A DNA stretch of 64,000 nt from Sphingomonas adhaesiva (GCF_002374855.1 NZ_NWVC01000002.1:62001-126000); one strand, 5' to 3'; counted from the first letter of the stretch, positions 1 to 8,623 are shown. A program made the numbers and translations. The notes: generated by a model from the letters alone, not told the origin.

Positions 1-1
1 C

Positions 2-496
2 GCGACGTTCGGCCCGCTGGTGACCGGCATCGCGGTGATCCCTCCGATCGCGCTGCTGCCGATGCTGTTCATCGCGCTGGGGCTGGGGGAAACCGCCAAG
101 GTGGCACTGATCGTCATCGGCATCGCGCCGGTGATGGTCCGCGACATCGCCGCGCACGTCGCCGCTCTACCCCGCGAACAGATCATCAAGGCGCAGACAC
201 TGGGCGCGTCGAGCTGGCAGATCATGATCCGCGTCGCGCTGCCGCAGGCGATGCCGCGGCTGTTGCAGGCGATGTGCCTCGCGCTCGGCCCGGCGTGGGT
301 GTTCCTGATTTCGGCCGAAGCGATCGCATCGGACATCGGACTGGGCTACCGCATCTTCCTCGTCCGCCGCTATCTCGCGATGGACGTCATCATCCCGTAT
401 GTCGCGTGGATCGCGCTGCTGGCGATCGCGATGGATGCGGCGTTCGTCTTTCTCAGCAAGCGGCTGTTCCCCTGGGCGCATGGAGGCGGGCATTGA
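2..496 (+). CDS. ABC transporter permease, 3' part (guanidine/urea-carboxylase-associated importer)
   Basis: Inner-membrane permease of a NitT/TauT-like ABC importer. The reading frame is open to the left edge of the window, so the N-terminus is missing; the internal GTG at 20 is not a credible start. The visible 164 codons contain the cytoplasmic EAA-type coupling loop (IIKAQTLGASSWQIMIRVALPQA, around window residues 60-82, with its conserved A and G) and several hydrophobic segments before and after it. The stop overlaps the TTG start of the ATPase gene, so the two are translationally coupled. By context (DUF1989 proteins, biotin carboxylase and allophanate hydrolase downstream) it should import the nitrogen compound that those enzymes degrade. 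The substrate, guanidine or a urea-like compound, is inferred from the neighbours only. Confidence 0.85.
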   Translation, partial: ATFGPLVTGIAVIPPIALLPMLFIALGLGETAKVALIVIGIAPVMVRDIAAHVAALPREQIIKAQTLGASSWQIMIRVALPQAMPRLLQAMCLALGPAWVFLISAEAIASDIGLGYRIFLVRRYLAMDVIIPYVAWIALLAIAMDAAFVFLSKRLFPWAHGGGH

Positions 497-1251
497 CCAC
501 GATCCTGAGCCTGCGCGACATCTGGGTCGAATATGGCGACAAGATCGTGCTGGAGCGCGTCAACTTGGACGTCGCCGCCGGATCGTTCGTGTCGATCATC
601 GGCCCGTCGGGCGCCGGCAAGAGCAGCCTGCTGCGGCTGATCCTGGGACAGGAGGCGCCGACGCGCGGACGCATCCTGCTCGACGACCTGCCGCTGACGC
701 CCGAATGCGGGCCGGATCGCGGCGTGGTGTTCCAGCGATATTCGGTGTTCCCGCACCTGTCGGTGCTGCGCAACACGATGTTCGGGCTGGAATGCGCGCA
801 GGCGCCGCTGACCGCGCGGCTGCTCGGACAGCGACGACGTGCCGCCGAGGAGGAAGCAACCGAGATGCTGCGCGCGGTCGGGCTGGCCGACAGCCTGCAC
901 CTCTATCCCGCGCAGATGTCCGGCGGGATGCAGCAGCGGCTGGCGATCGCGCAGGCGCTGCTGAAGCGGCCGCGCATCCTGCTGCTGGACGAGCCGTTCG
1001 GCGCGCTCGATCCGGGCATCCGTTCCGACATGCACGCGCTCATCACCCGGCTGTGGCGCGATTACGCGCTGACGATCGTGATGGTCACGCACGACATCCG
1101 CGAGGCGTTCTCGCTGGGGACGCGCGTGCTGGCGCTCGACAAGCGCCGCCACGATCCGCACGCGCCGCACCGCTTCGGCGCGACCGCGGTCTACGATCTG
1201 CCGCTGCGCCCGCGCACGCCGCCGGAACCGGGGGATGCTGCGGCTGCGTGA
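493..1251 (+). CDS. ABC transporter ATP-binding protein of the same importer
   Basis: ATPase subunit energising the adjacent permease. It has a Walker A motif GPSGAGKSS near residue 37, a Q-loop in VVFQRYSVFPH, the ABC signature MSGGMQQRLAIAQALL (SGGMQQR rather than SGGQ), Walker B ILLLDEPFGALD and the switch histidine in MVTHD. The likely start is TTG at 493, which overlaps the permease stop and gives 252 residues, normal for the family. The reading frame is open further upstream, but that part is antisense-like sequence inside the permease gene. The C-terminal tail (R/P-rich, about 30 residues) is typical of the ATPase subunits found next to urea/guanidine carboxylases. It is the last gene before a 42-base gap holding a candidate operator. 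Confidence 0.88.
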   Translation: MTTILSLRDIWVEYGDKIVLERVNLDVAAGSFVSIIGPSGAGKSSLLRLILGQEAPTRGRILLDDLPLTPECGPDRGVVFQRYSVFPHLSVLRNTMFGLECAQAPLTARLLGQRRRAAEEEATEMLRAVGLADSLHLYPAQMSGGMQQRLAIAQALLKRPRILLLDEPFGALDPGIRSDMHALITRLWRDYALTIVMVTHDIREAFSLGTRVLALDKRRHDPHAPHRFGATAVYDLPLRPRTPPEPGDAAAA

Positions 1252-1277
1252 TATTACGATTGACGTTTTTTGTAATA
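1252..1277. promoter_or_regulatory. Candidate operator TATTAC-N14-GTAATA
   Basis: A perfect 6-bp inverted repeat with 14-base spacing (1252-1257 and 1272-1277) occupies most of the AT-rich gap between the ATPase stop and the regulator start. The surrounding sequence is very GC-rich, so this AT-rich island stands out. Ribbon-helix-helix regulators of the NikR family bind widely spaced inverted repeats of this layout, so it probably serves autoregulation by the gene starting at 1294 and control of the downstream catabolic genes. No promoter elements can be assigned with confidence. Confidence 0.55.
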
Positions 1278-1293
1278 ATTGAGAGGGTCAATC

Positions 1294-1776
1294 ATGACCA
1301 TCGAATCCACCAGTCTCGCCCGCCTCAGCATGAGCCTTCCGGCCGACCTGTTCCGCCAGCTCGACACGATGGTTGAGGAACGCGGGCTGCCGTCGCGCTC
1401 GGGGCTGATCGCCGAACTGATCCGCCACGCGCTCGCCGAGCATGAGGCGTTCACCCGCCCCGACAAGATGCTCGCAGGCACCGTCACGCTGGTGTACCGC
1501 GGCGACCGCGGCCGCGTGCGCCACCAGCTGGCGCAGATGCAGGCCGACTACCTCAAGGAAGTGATCTCCTCGCAGCACGTCTTCCTGGAGGACGACCAGT
1601 CGCTGGAGGTGCTGCTGGTGCAGGGGCCGGCGGTGCGGCTGAAGTCGCTGTGCGACGCGCTGCGCCGCGTGCGCGGCGTCCAGCAACTCCAGCTCGTTAC
1701 CACCACCTCGCTGCTGCCCCCGCTCCACGAACAGGATGGCACCGCCGCCGAGCCGCTGAAGGGAGCCGCCGCATGA
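1294..1776 (+). CDS. NikR-like ribbon-helix-helix regulator lacking most nickel ligands
   Basis: A 160-residue protein with a ribbon-helix-helix DNA-binding N-terminus (LARLSMSLPADLF, then SRSGLIAELIRHAL, residues 8-46) and a C-terminal ACT-like domain (about 60-145), the NikR arrangement. An ungapped comparison with remembered E. coli NikR places its nickel ligands H76, H87, H89 and C95 at A84, H95, F97 and S103 here, so three of four ligands are gone and classical nickel sensing is unlikely. ATG 1294 is preferred over the in-frame TTG at 1279 because GAGAGGG (1281-1287) is well placed as its ribosome binding site. Its stop overlaps the next start (ATGA). It probably controls the operon in response to the substrate or a pathway metabolite; the ligand is unknown. 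Confidence 0.78.
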   Translation: MTIESTSLARLSMSLPADLFRQLDTMVEERGLPSRSGLIAELIRHALAEHEAFTRPDKMLAGTVTLVYRGDRGRVRHQLAQMQADYLKEVISSQHVFLEDDQSLEVLLVQGPAVRLKSLCDALRRVRGVQQLQLVTTTSLLPPLHEQDGTAAEPLKGAAA

Positions 1777-2597
1777 CCGCCCCGCTTGCCGATCCGAACG
1801 CCGCGCGCGATCATGCGCGCTCGATGGCCGGTACCGTCGTGGAGGCGATGCCGATGCTGCCGCCGGCCGCCGACGACCTGCCGGCCGGCGTCGAGGCCGC
1901 CGATCTGGTCTGGGAAGAGACGATCGCCGCGGGTGGCTATGCCACGCGCCGCCTCTCGCGCGGGTCGCGGGTTCGGCTGATCGACCTGCGCGGCGACGCC
2001 TGCGCATCGTTGCAGCTGTTCAACGCCGACATGCCCAGCGAGCGGCTGAACGTCGCCGATACGGTGAAGGTGCAGTGGAACGCCTATCTGGGACACGGCA
2101 AGCTGCTGCTGTCCGACATGGGCCGCGTGCTGATGAGCATCGAGGCGGACGACGCCGGCACGCACGACACCTTTTGCGGGCCGTCCACCGCGACCAGCAA
2201 CGCGGCGCGCTACGGCAGCGGCGCCAACAGCGGCCCGCACCCCAATGCGCGCGACCGCTTCCTGCTGGGCGCGGCCAAGCACGGACTGGGGCGGCGCGAC
2301 GTCCATCCGAGCGTGACGCTGTTCAAGGGTACGCGGATCGAAACGGACGGCACGGTGACGCCGGTGATCGGCCCGTTCGCGCCCGGACGCAGCGTGGTGC
2401 TGCGCGCCGAGATGGACGTGATCCTGGTCGTCGCCAATTGCCCGCATGTCCTTGATCCGCGGCCGGCGTGGACGGTCACGCCGCTGCGCGCGACCGCATG
2501 GCGCGGGCCGGTGACGCCCGAGGACGATGCCATCCGCAACGCGACGCCGGAGGGCCTGCGCGCCTTCCGCAACGTCGAAGACTATTTCCGCCGGTGA
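1773..2597 (+). CDS. DUF1989 protein, urea-carboxylase-associated protein 2 / carboxyguanidine deiminase subunit
   Basis: A 274-residue DUF1989-family protein. Members that sit beside biotin-dependent 'urea' carboxylases were first called urea-carboxylase-associated or aminomethyltransferase-like proteins. Later work identified such pairs as the two subunits (CgdA/CgdB) of carboxyguanidine deiminase, which converts carboxyguanidine to allophanate and ammonia. Family-typical features are DLRGDACASLQLFNA (about 73-87), the TFCGPSTATSN stretch with its cysteine, the PHPNARDRFL segment and ILVVANCPHVLDPR near the C-terminus. It starts at ATG 1773, overlapping the regulator stop, and ends 17 bases before the second DUF1989 gene. 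Which subunit name applies cannot be decided by eye, so no symbol is given. Confidence 0.85.
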   Translation: MTAPLADPNAARDHARSMAGTVVEAMPMLPPAADDLPAGVEAADLVWEETIAAGGYATRRLSRGSRVRLIDLRGDACASLQLFNADMPSERLNVADTVKVQWNAYLGHGKLLLSDMGRVLMSIEADDAGTHDTFCGPSTATSNAARYGSGANSGPHPNARDRFLLGAAKHGLGRRDVHPSVTLFKGTRIETDGTVTPVIGPFAPGRSVVLRAEMDVILVVANCPHVLDPRPAWTVTPLRATAWRGPVTPEDDAIRNATPEGLRAFRNVEDYFRR

Positions 2598-2614
2598 AAG
2601 GGAAAGCTGGTCGC

Positions 2615-3256
2615 ATGAGCGCCGATCCGTATCTGTCGGGCCTGCCCGGCCCCGTCGTCCATGACGTCGTCGTTCCCGCCCGCGCGCCGTGGCTGCACCA
2701 TGTCGCCGCCGGCCAGACGCTGCGCATCGTCGACCTGGAGGGCAACCAGGCGGTCGACTTCCTGCTGTATGCCGCGGCCGACGACGCCGAACGCTACAGC
2801 GCGCAGGACACGATCGCGGCGCAGGGCAATCTGTTCCTGCGCGAAGGCACGGTGCTGCGGTCGAACGAAGGCCGCGCGATGATGACGATCGCCGCCAGCG
2901 CGGTCGACTATCACGATACGATCGGCGGCGCCTGTTCGTGTGAATCCAATACGCTGCGCTACGGTCATCACACCAAGGCGCAGCACGCCTGCGTCGAGAA
3001 TTTCCTGGAGGCGAACCTGATCGAGGGCCGTGGAAAGCGCGACATCGTGTCGAACATCAACTTCTTCATGAACGTGCCGGTCGAGGCCGACGGCGCGCTG
3101 GGGATCGTCGACGGCATCTCCGCGCCCGGGCTGACGGTGGACCTGCGCGCCGACATGGGCGTGATCGTCGTCGTGTCCAACTGTCCGCAGATCAACAACC
3201 CGTGCAACGCCTTCAACCCCACCCCGGTGCGGATGATCGTGGCGGCCGCGGCATGA
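2615..3256 (+). CDS. DUF1989 protein, urea-carboxylase-associated protein 1 / carboxyguanidine deiminase subunit
   Basis: A 213-residue second DUF1989 protein, paralogous to the one before it: IVDLEGNQAVDFLLYAA corresponds to LIDLRGDACASLQLFNA, and VVVSNCPQINNPCN to VVANCPHVLDP. The cysteine-rich GACSCESNTLRYGHH segment (about 108-122) and the C-terminal NCPQ motif are typical of the family and probably contribute metal or substrate ligands. ATG 2615 follows a GAAAGGGAAAG ribosome binding site. The stop overlaps the carboxylase start (ATGA at 3253). With its partner it is expected to form a heteromeric deiminase acting on the carboxylated product of the next enzyme. That role comes from characterised homologues and operon context, not from the sequence itself. 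Confidence 0.85.
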   Translation: MSADPYLSGLPGPVVHDVVVPARAPWLHHVAAGQTLRIVDLEGNQAVDFLLYAAADDAERYSAQDTIAAQGNLFLREGTVLRSNEGRAMMTIAASAVDYHDTIGGACSCESNTLRYGHHTKAQHACVENFLEANLIEGRGKRDIVSNINFFMNVPVEADGALGIVDGISAPGLTVDLRADMGVIVVVSNCPQINNPCNAFNPTPVRMIVAAAA

Positions 3257-6200
3257 GCGTGACGACCGTCCTGATCGCCAATCGCGGCGCGATCGCCACC
3301 CGCATCATCCGCACGCTGCGTCGCATGGGGCTGCGCTCGGTCGCGGTCTATTCCGAGGCGGACGAGGGTTCGCTCCACGTCGCCGAGGCGGACGAGGCGG
3401 TGTGCATAGGCGCCGCGCGTGCGACGGACAGCTATCTGAACGTCGCCGCGATCCTGGACGCGGCGCGGCGTACCGGCGCGGATGCGATCCACCCCGGCTA
3501 CGGCTTCCTGGCCGAGAACGTCGATTTCGCCGAGGCGTGCGCGGCGGCGGGGATCGTGTTCATCGGCCCCACCCCGGACAACATCCGCACCTTCGGACTG
3601 AAGCACAGCGCGCGGGCGCTGGCGGCCGCACACGGCGTACCGCTGGCGCCGGGCACCGATCTGCTGACCGACGAGGAGGACGCCGCCGCCGCGGCGCGCG
3701 ACATCGGCTTCCCGGTGATGCTGAAGGCGACCGCGGGCGGCGGCGGCATCGGGATGCGCGTGTGCGAGGACGAGGCCGCGGTGCGCGACGGCTTCGCCGC
3801 GGTGGCGCGGCAGGGGCTGGGCAGCTTCGGCGATGCGGGCGTCTTCCTGGAACGCTACATCCGCCGCGCGCGGCATATCGAGGTGCAGGTGTTCGGCGAT
3901 GGCGCGGGCCGCGTTGTCGCACTGGGCGAGCGCGACTGCTCGCTTCAGCGCCGCAACCAGAAGGTGGTGGAGGAAGCCCCCGCCCCGCTGCTTCCCGCCG
4001 CGGTGCGCGGCGCGCTGATCGAGGCGGCGGTGCGGCTGGCACAGGCGGCGAATTATCGCTCCGCCGGCACCGTCGAGTTCCTGTACGATGCCGAGCGCGA
4101 GGAGTTCTTCTTCCTCGAGATGAACACCCGACTTCAGGTCGAACATGGCGTCACCGAGGAGGTGATGGACGTCGATCTCGTCGAATGGATGATCCGCGGC
4201 GGCGCGGGCGACTTCGCGTTCCTCGACACGCCGCTGGGTGCGCCGCGCGGCCATTCGGTACAGGTGCGCCTGTATGCCGAGGATCCCGCGCTGGACTACC
4301 GGCCGACCTCGGGCACGCTGACGCACGTCACCTTCCCCGGCGATGCGCGGGTCGAAACCTGGTGCATGGCGGGCAGCACCGTCAGCGCATGGTACGATCC
4401 GATGCTGGCCAAGCTGATCGTCCATGCCGACGATCGCGATGCGGCGGTCGCGGCGATGCAGGCGGCGCTGGCCGAAACGCGCATCGACGGCATCGAGACG
4501 AACCTGCGCTGGCTGCGCGAGGTCGTGCGTGCCGACGCCTTCACCAGCGGCGAGGTATCGACCCGCGCGCTCGACACGATCGACTATCGCCCGCGCGCGA
4601 TCCGCGTCGTCAGCGGCGGCACCGCGACGACGATCCAGGACTGGCCGGGGCGGCAGGCGATGTGGGCGGTCGGCGTGCCGCCGTCGGGGCCGATGGACGA
4701 CCAGTCGTTCCGGCTCGGCAACCGCCTGCTCGGCAATGCGGAGGGGACCGCCGGGCTGGAAGTGACGATGACCGGGCCGACGCTGGCCTTCGCCGCGCCC
4801 GCGCGCATCTGCCTGACCGGGGCAGATTTCGGCGCGACGCTGGACGGGATGGCGGTGCCGCTGGGCACGGCGGTTGACGTCGCCGCCGGGCAGACGCTGG
4901 CGCTGGGCCGCGCGCGCGGCGGCGGGATGCGCGGCTATATCCTGGTCGCCGGCGGGTTCGACATCGCCCCCTATCTGGGCAGCTGCGCGACGTTCGAGCT
5001 GGGGCAGTTCGGCGGCCATGCCGCGCGCCGGCTGCTCGCCGGGGATACGCTCCACCTGGGCGACGCGCCCGTCGAGGCGCCGCTGCCGGCGGTGGCGCTG
5101 CCGGTGCTGTCGAACGAATGGACCGTGCGCGTCCTGTACGGGCCGCATGGCGCGCCCGATTTCTTCACCGATGACGATATCGCGACGATCGTCGATGCCG
5201 AATGGCAGGTGCACTACAACAGCAACCGCACCGGCGTTCGCCTGATCGGACCAAAGCCGCACTGGGCGCGCCCCGACGGCGGCGAGGCGGGGCTGCACCC
5301 GTCAAACATCCACGACAATCCGTATGCGATCGGCGCAGTGGATTTCACCGGCGACATGCCGATCATCCTCGGCCCCGACGGCCCGTCGCTGGGCGGGTTC
5401 GTCTGCCCGTTCGTCATCATCGCGGCGGACCGGTGGAAGATCGGGCAGCTGGTCCCCGGCGACCGTGTACGCTTCGTGCCGGTCAACATCGACGATGCGA
5501 CGATGGCCGACACGCTGCAACGCCGGCTGGTCGAACAGGGCAAGCCCGCCGATGCCGGCCCGGCGCGCCCGATCGCCACGCTGTCCCCGGTGCTGGCGGA
5601 CCTGCCCGCCGGCAAGGGACGCCCGCGCACCGTCTATCGCCAGCAGGGTGATCGCAACATCCTGGTCGAATACGGCCCGATCGTCCTCGACCTGGAACTG
5701 CGCATCCGCGTCCACGCGCTGATGACCGAGCTGGAGCGGATAGCGGTGCCGGGCATCGTCGATATCGTGCCGGGCATCCGCTCGCTCCAGCTGCATTGCG
5801 ACGGGCGGCAACTCGACCAGCGGGCCGCGCTGGCGCTGCTGATCGCCGCGGAGGACCGGCTGGGCGATCTGGAGGATGTTACCATCCCGTCGCGGATCGT
5901 GCACCTGCCGCTCAGCTGGCGCGACCCGGCGACGATCGAGACGATCGAGAAATATATCGGCGCGGTGCGCGACGATGCGCCGTGGTGCCCCGACAACATC
6001 GAGTTCATCCGCCGCATCAACGGCCTGCCCGATACCGCCGCGGTCGAGAACCTGATCTTCGAGGCCAATTACCTCGTCATGGGGCTGGGCGACGTCTATC
6101 TCGGTGCGCCGGTCGCCACCCCGATCGACCCGCGCCACCGGCTGGTGACGACCAAGTACAATCCGGCACGCACCTGGACGCCGCCCAACGTCGTCGGGAT

Positions 6201-6849
6201 CGGCGGCGCGTATATGTGCATCTACGGCATGGAGGGGCCGGGCGGCTACCAGCTGTTCGGGCGCACGCTGCAGGTGTGGAACACCTATCGCCAGACCGAC
6301 TCGTTCGTCGACGGCAAGCCGTGGCTGCTGCGCTTCTTCGACCAGATCCGCTTCTACCCGGTCAGCGCCGAGGAACTGGTGGAGTGGCGGCGCGACTTCC
6401 CCAGCGGGCGGCGCGCGCTGCGCATCGAGCCGTCGGAATTCCGGCTGGCGGACTATCGCGCCTTCCTGGCCGACAATGCCGAGGATATCGCCACGTTCGA
6501 GGCGCGCCGCCAGGCGGCGTTCGATGCCGAGCGTGCCGATTGGCAACGCCGCGGCGAGTTCGACCGGGTGGCGACGCTGACCGAGGAGGACAGGCCCCCC
6601 GCCGCCGCGATCGAGGTGCCCGCGGGCGCCGACGTGATCGAGGCGCCGTTCGGCGGCAGCGTGTGGAAGCTGCTGGTCGCGGCGGGCGACGCGGTCGAGG
6701 CCGGCGACACGATCGCGGTGATCGAGGCGATGAAGATGGAATGCCCGGTCGAAAGCCCCGCGGCGGGCACGATCGCGGCGCTCTACATCGAGGAACGCCA
6801 GCCGCTCCAGCCCGGATCGCCGATGCTGGCGCTGAAGGTCCACGCATGA
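3253..6849 (+). CDS. Biotin-dependent guanidine/urea carboxylase
   Basis: A 1198-residue cytosolic carboxylase. Domains in order: biotin carboxylase with ATP-grasp (1 to about 450; glycine-rich loop GGGGIGMR, RLQVEHGVTEE), a carboxyltransferase built of an AHS2/KipA-like part (about 455-760; QDWPGRQAMW, GPSLGGFVCP) and an AHS1/KipI-like part (about 790-1010), and a C-terminal biotin carboxyl carrier domain with the biotinylation motif EAMKM (K1161). It lacks the fused allophanate hydrolase of fungal urea amidolyase; that activity is encoded next door. In the segment GAVDFTGD the residue at 697 is Asp. From memory, true urea carboxylases have Asn there and guanidine carboxylases Asp, which with the DUF1989 genes favours guanidine as substrate. 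Start and stop both overlap neighbouring genes by 4 bases. Confidence 0.92.
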   Translation: MSVTTVLIANRGAIATRIIRTLRRMGLRSVAVYSEADEGSLHVAEADEAVCIGAARATDSYLNVAAILDAARRTGADAIHPGYGFLAENVDFAEACAAAGIVFIGPTPDNIRTFGLKHSARALAAAHGVPLAPGTDLLTDEEDAAAAARDIGFPVMLKATAGGGGIGMRVCEDEAAVRDGFAAVARQGLGSFGDAGVFLERYIRRARHIEVQVFGDGAGRVVALGERDCSLQRRNQKVVEEAPAPLLPAAVRGALIEAAVRLAQAANYRSAGTVEFLYDAEREEFFFLEMNTRLQVEHGVTEEVMDVDLVEWMIRGGAGDFAFLDTPLGAPRGHSVQVRLYAEDPALDYRPTSGTLTHVTFPGDARVETWCMAGSTVSAWYDPMLAKLIVHADDRDAAVAAMQAALAETRIDGIETNLRWLREVVRADAFTSGEVSTRALDTIDYRPRAIRVVSGGTATTIQDWPGRQAMWAVGVPPSGPMDDQSFRLGNRLLGNAEGTAGLEVTMTGPTLAFAAPARICLTGADFGATLDGMAVPLGTAVDVAAGQTLALGRARGGGMRGYILVAGGFDIAPYLGSCATFELGQFGGHAARRLLAGDTLHLGDAPVEAPLPAVALPVLSNEWTVRVLYGPHGAPDFFTDDDIATIVDAEWQVHYNSNRTGVRLIGPKPHWARPDGGEAGLHPSNIHDNPYAIGAVDFTGDMPIILGPDGPSLGGFVCPFVIIAADRWKIGQLVPGDRVRFVPVNIDDATMADTLQRRLVEQGKPADAGPARPIATLSPVLADLPAGKGRPRTVYRQQGDRNILVEYGPIVLDLELRIRVHALMTELERIAVPGIVDIVPGIRSLQLHCDGRQLDQRAALALLIAAEDRLGDLEDVTIPSRIVHLPLSWRDPATIETIEKYIGAVRDDAPWCPDNIEFIRRINGLPDTAAVENLIFEANYLVMGLGDVYLGAPVATPIDPRHRLVTTKYNPARTWTPPNVVGIGGAYMCIYGMEGPGGYQLFGRTLQVWNTYRQTDSFVDGKPWLLRFFDQIRFYPVSAEELVEWRRDFPSGRRALRIEPSEFRLADYRAFLADNAEDIATFEARRQAAFDAERADWQRRGEFDRVATLTEEDRPPAAAIEVPAGADVIEAPFGGSVWKLLVAAGDAVEAGDTIAVIEAMKMECPVESPAAGTIAALYIEERQPLQPGSPMLALKVHA

Positions 6850-8609
6850 CCGCGCGGCTGAGCGCATCGGCCATCGCGGCGGACGTCGGCGCGAGCCGCA
6901 CCAGTGCGGTGGCGGTGGCGCAGGCCGCGCTCGACCGGATGGCGGCCTATGACGCGATCCAGCCGCAGGTGTGGATTTCGCGCGTGGCCCCCGACGCGCT
7001 GATCGCGGCGGCACGTGCGATCGACGCGCGCGTCGCCGCTGGCGAGGTGCTGCCACTGGCGGGCGTGCCATTCGCGGTGAAGGACAATATCGACGTCGCC
7101 GGGATGGAAACGACCGCCGCCTGCCCCGCCTTCGCTTACGTCGCGGAACGGTCCGCGACGGTGGTGGAGCGGCTGCTCGCGGCGGGCGCGCTGCTGCTGG
7201 GCAAGACCAATCTCGATCAGTTCGCGACCGGGCTGGTCGGCACGCGCAGCCCCTATGGCATCCCGCGCAACGCCAGCAACTTGACCTATGTCAGCGGCGG
7301 ATCCAGTTCGGGGTCGGCAGTGGCGGTCGCGGCGGGGCTGGCGGCCTTCGCGCTGGGCACCGACACCGCCGGGTCGGGCCGCGTGCCCGCCGCGTTCAAC
7401 CATCTGATCGGGTTCAAGCCGAGCAAGGGGCGCTGGAGCACGCGGGGACTGGTGCCGGCATGCCGCACGCTCGACTGCATCACCGTCTTCACCGACGACA
7501 CCGCCGATGCGCGGCTGGTCGACGGCGTGCTGGCCGGGTTCGACGCGGACGATCCCTATTCCAAGCCGCTGGCGGAGCGCGCCCTCGCCCCGCGCCGGAT
7601 CGGCGTGCCGCGCCGCGCGCAGCGGATGTGGTTCGGGGATGCGCAGTCGGAATATCTCTACGACCGCGCGCTGGCGACGCTGGCCGCGGGGACGGAGATA
7701 GTCGAGATCGACATCGCCCCGCTGCTGGAGGCGGCGCAACTGCTGTACGGCGGTCCGTGGGTAGCGGAGCGGACGGCGGCGATCGGCGACCTCCTGACCC
7801 GCGCGCCCGAGGCGATCGACCCGACGGTGCGCGCGGTGGTGGCGCCGGGCGCGGACATCGATGCGGTGACGCTGTGGCGCGGGATGTACCGGCTGGCGGA
7901 GTTGAAGCGCCATGCGGACCTGCTGCTCCAGGACGTTGATCTGCTGGCCTTTCCGACCACGGGGACGACCTATCGCGTCGCCGAGCTGCTGGCCGCGCCG
8001 GTCGCGCTCAACAGCCATCTGGGCTTCTATACCAATTTCGTGAACCTGCTGGACATGGCGGCGGTCGCGGTGCCTGCGGGGGTGCGCGACAACGCGACCG
8101 GGTTCGGGATCACGCTGATCGGGCCGGCGGACAGCGACCGGGCGCTGCTGGACGTGGCCGATAGCTATCTGGCGGCGGCCGACCTGCCGCCGCCGCCACC
8201 GCTGGATACGGGGGACAGAATGGACAAGGTGAAGCTTGCGGTCGTCGGTGCGCATCTGAAGGACATGCCGCTGCACTGGCAACTGACGTCGCGCGAGGCG
8301 GTGTTCGTGGGGGCGTTCCAGACCGCGCCGACATACCGCCTGTATGCGATGGCGGACAGCGTGCCGCCCAAGCCGGCGCTGGTGTACGACGACAGCGGCG
8401 CGGGAATCGCGGTGGAAGTGTACGAACTGGACGTCGCCGCGTTCGGCAGCTTCGTGGTCGAGGTGCCGGCCCCGCTGGCGATCGGCACGGTCACGCTGGC
8501 GGACGGCAGCAGCGTGAAGGGCTTCGTCGCCGAGCCGCGCGCGCTGACGGGCGCGGAGGACATCACCGATCTGGGCGGCTGGCGCGCCTATATCGCGCAG
8601 CGCGCGTAA
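6846..8609 (+). CDS. atzF: Allophanate hydrolase
   Basis: A 587-residue amidase-signature hydrolase that splits allophanate to ammonia and carbon dioxide, the last step of the pathway encoded by this operon. The Ser-cisSer-Lys triad is visible: K79 in AVKDN, the serine cluster around S153 in SGGSSSGS, and nucleophile S177 in DTAGSGR. The amidase domain covers about residues 1-455. A proline run (PPPPP near 448) links it to a C-terminal domain (about 460-587; VGAHLKDMPLHWQLTSR, FVGAFQTAPTYRLYA), which in AtzF-type enzymes acts on the product of the amidase domain. The ATG overlaps the carboxylase stop. Length and domain content are full, so the enzyme appears intact. Confidence 0.93.
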   Translation: MTARLSASAIAADVGASRTSAVAVAQAALDRMAAYDAIQPQVWISRVAPDALIAAARAIDARVAAGEVLPLAGVPFAVKDNIDVAGMETTAACPAFAYVAERSATVVERLLAAGALLLGKTNLDQFATGLVGTRSPYGIPRNASNLTYVSGGSSSGSAVAVAAGLAAFALGTDTAGSGRVPAAFNHLIGFKPSKGRWSTRGLVPACRTLDCITVFTDDTADARLVDGVLAGFDADDPYSKPLAERALAPRRIGVPRRAQRMWFGDAQSEYLYDRALATLAAGTEIVEIDIAPLLEAAQLLYGGPWVAERTAAIGDLLTRAPEAIDPTVRAVVAPGADIDAVTLWRGMYRLAELKRHADLLLQDVDLLAFPTTGTTYRVAELLAAPVALNSHLGFYTNFVNLLDMAAVAVPAGVRDNATGFGITLIGPADSDRALLDVADSYLAAADLPPPPPLDTGDRMDKVKLAVVGAHLKDMPLHWQLTSREAVFVGAFQTAPTYRLYAMADSVPPKPALVYDDSGAGIAVEVYELDVAAFGSFVVEVPAPLAIGTVTLADGSSVKGFVAEPRALTGAEDITDLGGWRAYIAQRA

Positions 8610-8623
8610 GGAGGAGCACGGAT

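Noticed and set aside
1252..1293. A guanidine riboswitch upstream of the regulator
   Set aside because: The gap is only 42 bases and shows an inverted repeat but none of the conserved riboswitch helices; any riboswitch would be upstream of the window.
1294..1776. Functional nickel-responsive NikR controlling nickel uptake
   Set aside because: Three of four nickel ligands are replaced and no nickel transporter or urease genes are nearby.
2968..5298. A minus-strand open frame of 776 codons opposite the carboxylase
   Set aside because: Antisense artefact of high GC content; the plus-strand frame carries complete biotin-carboxylase motifs.
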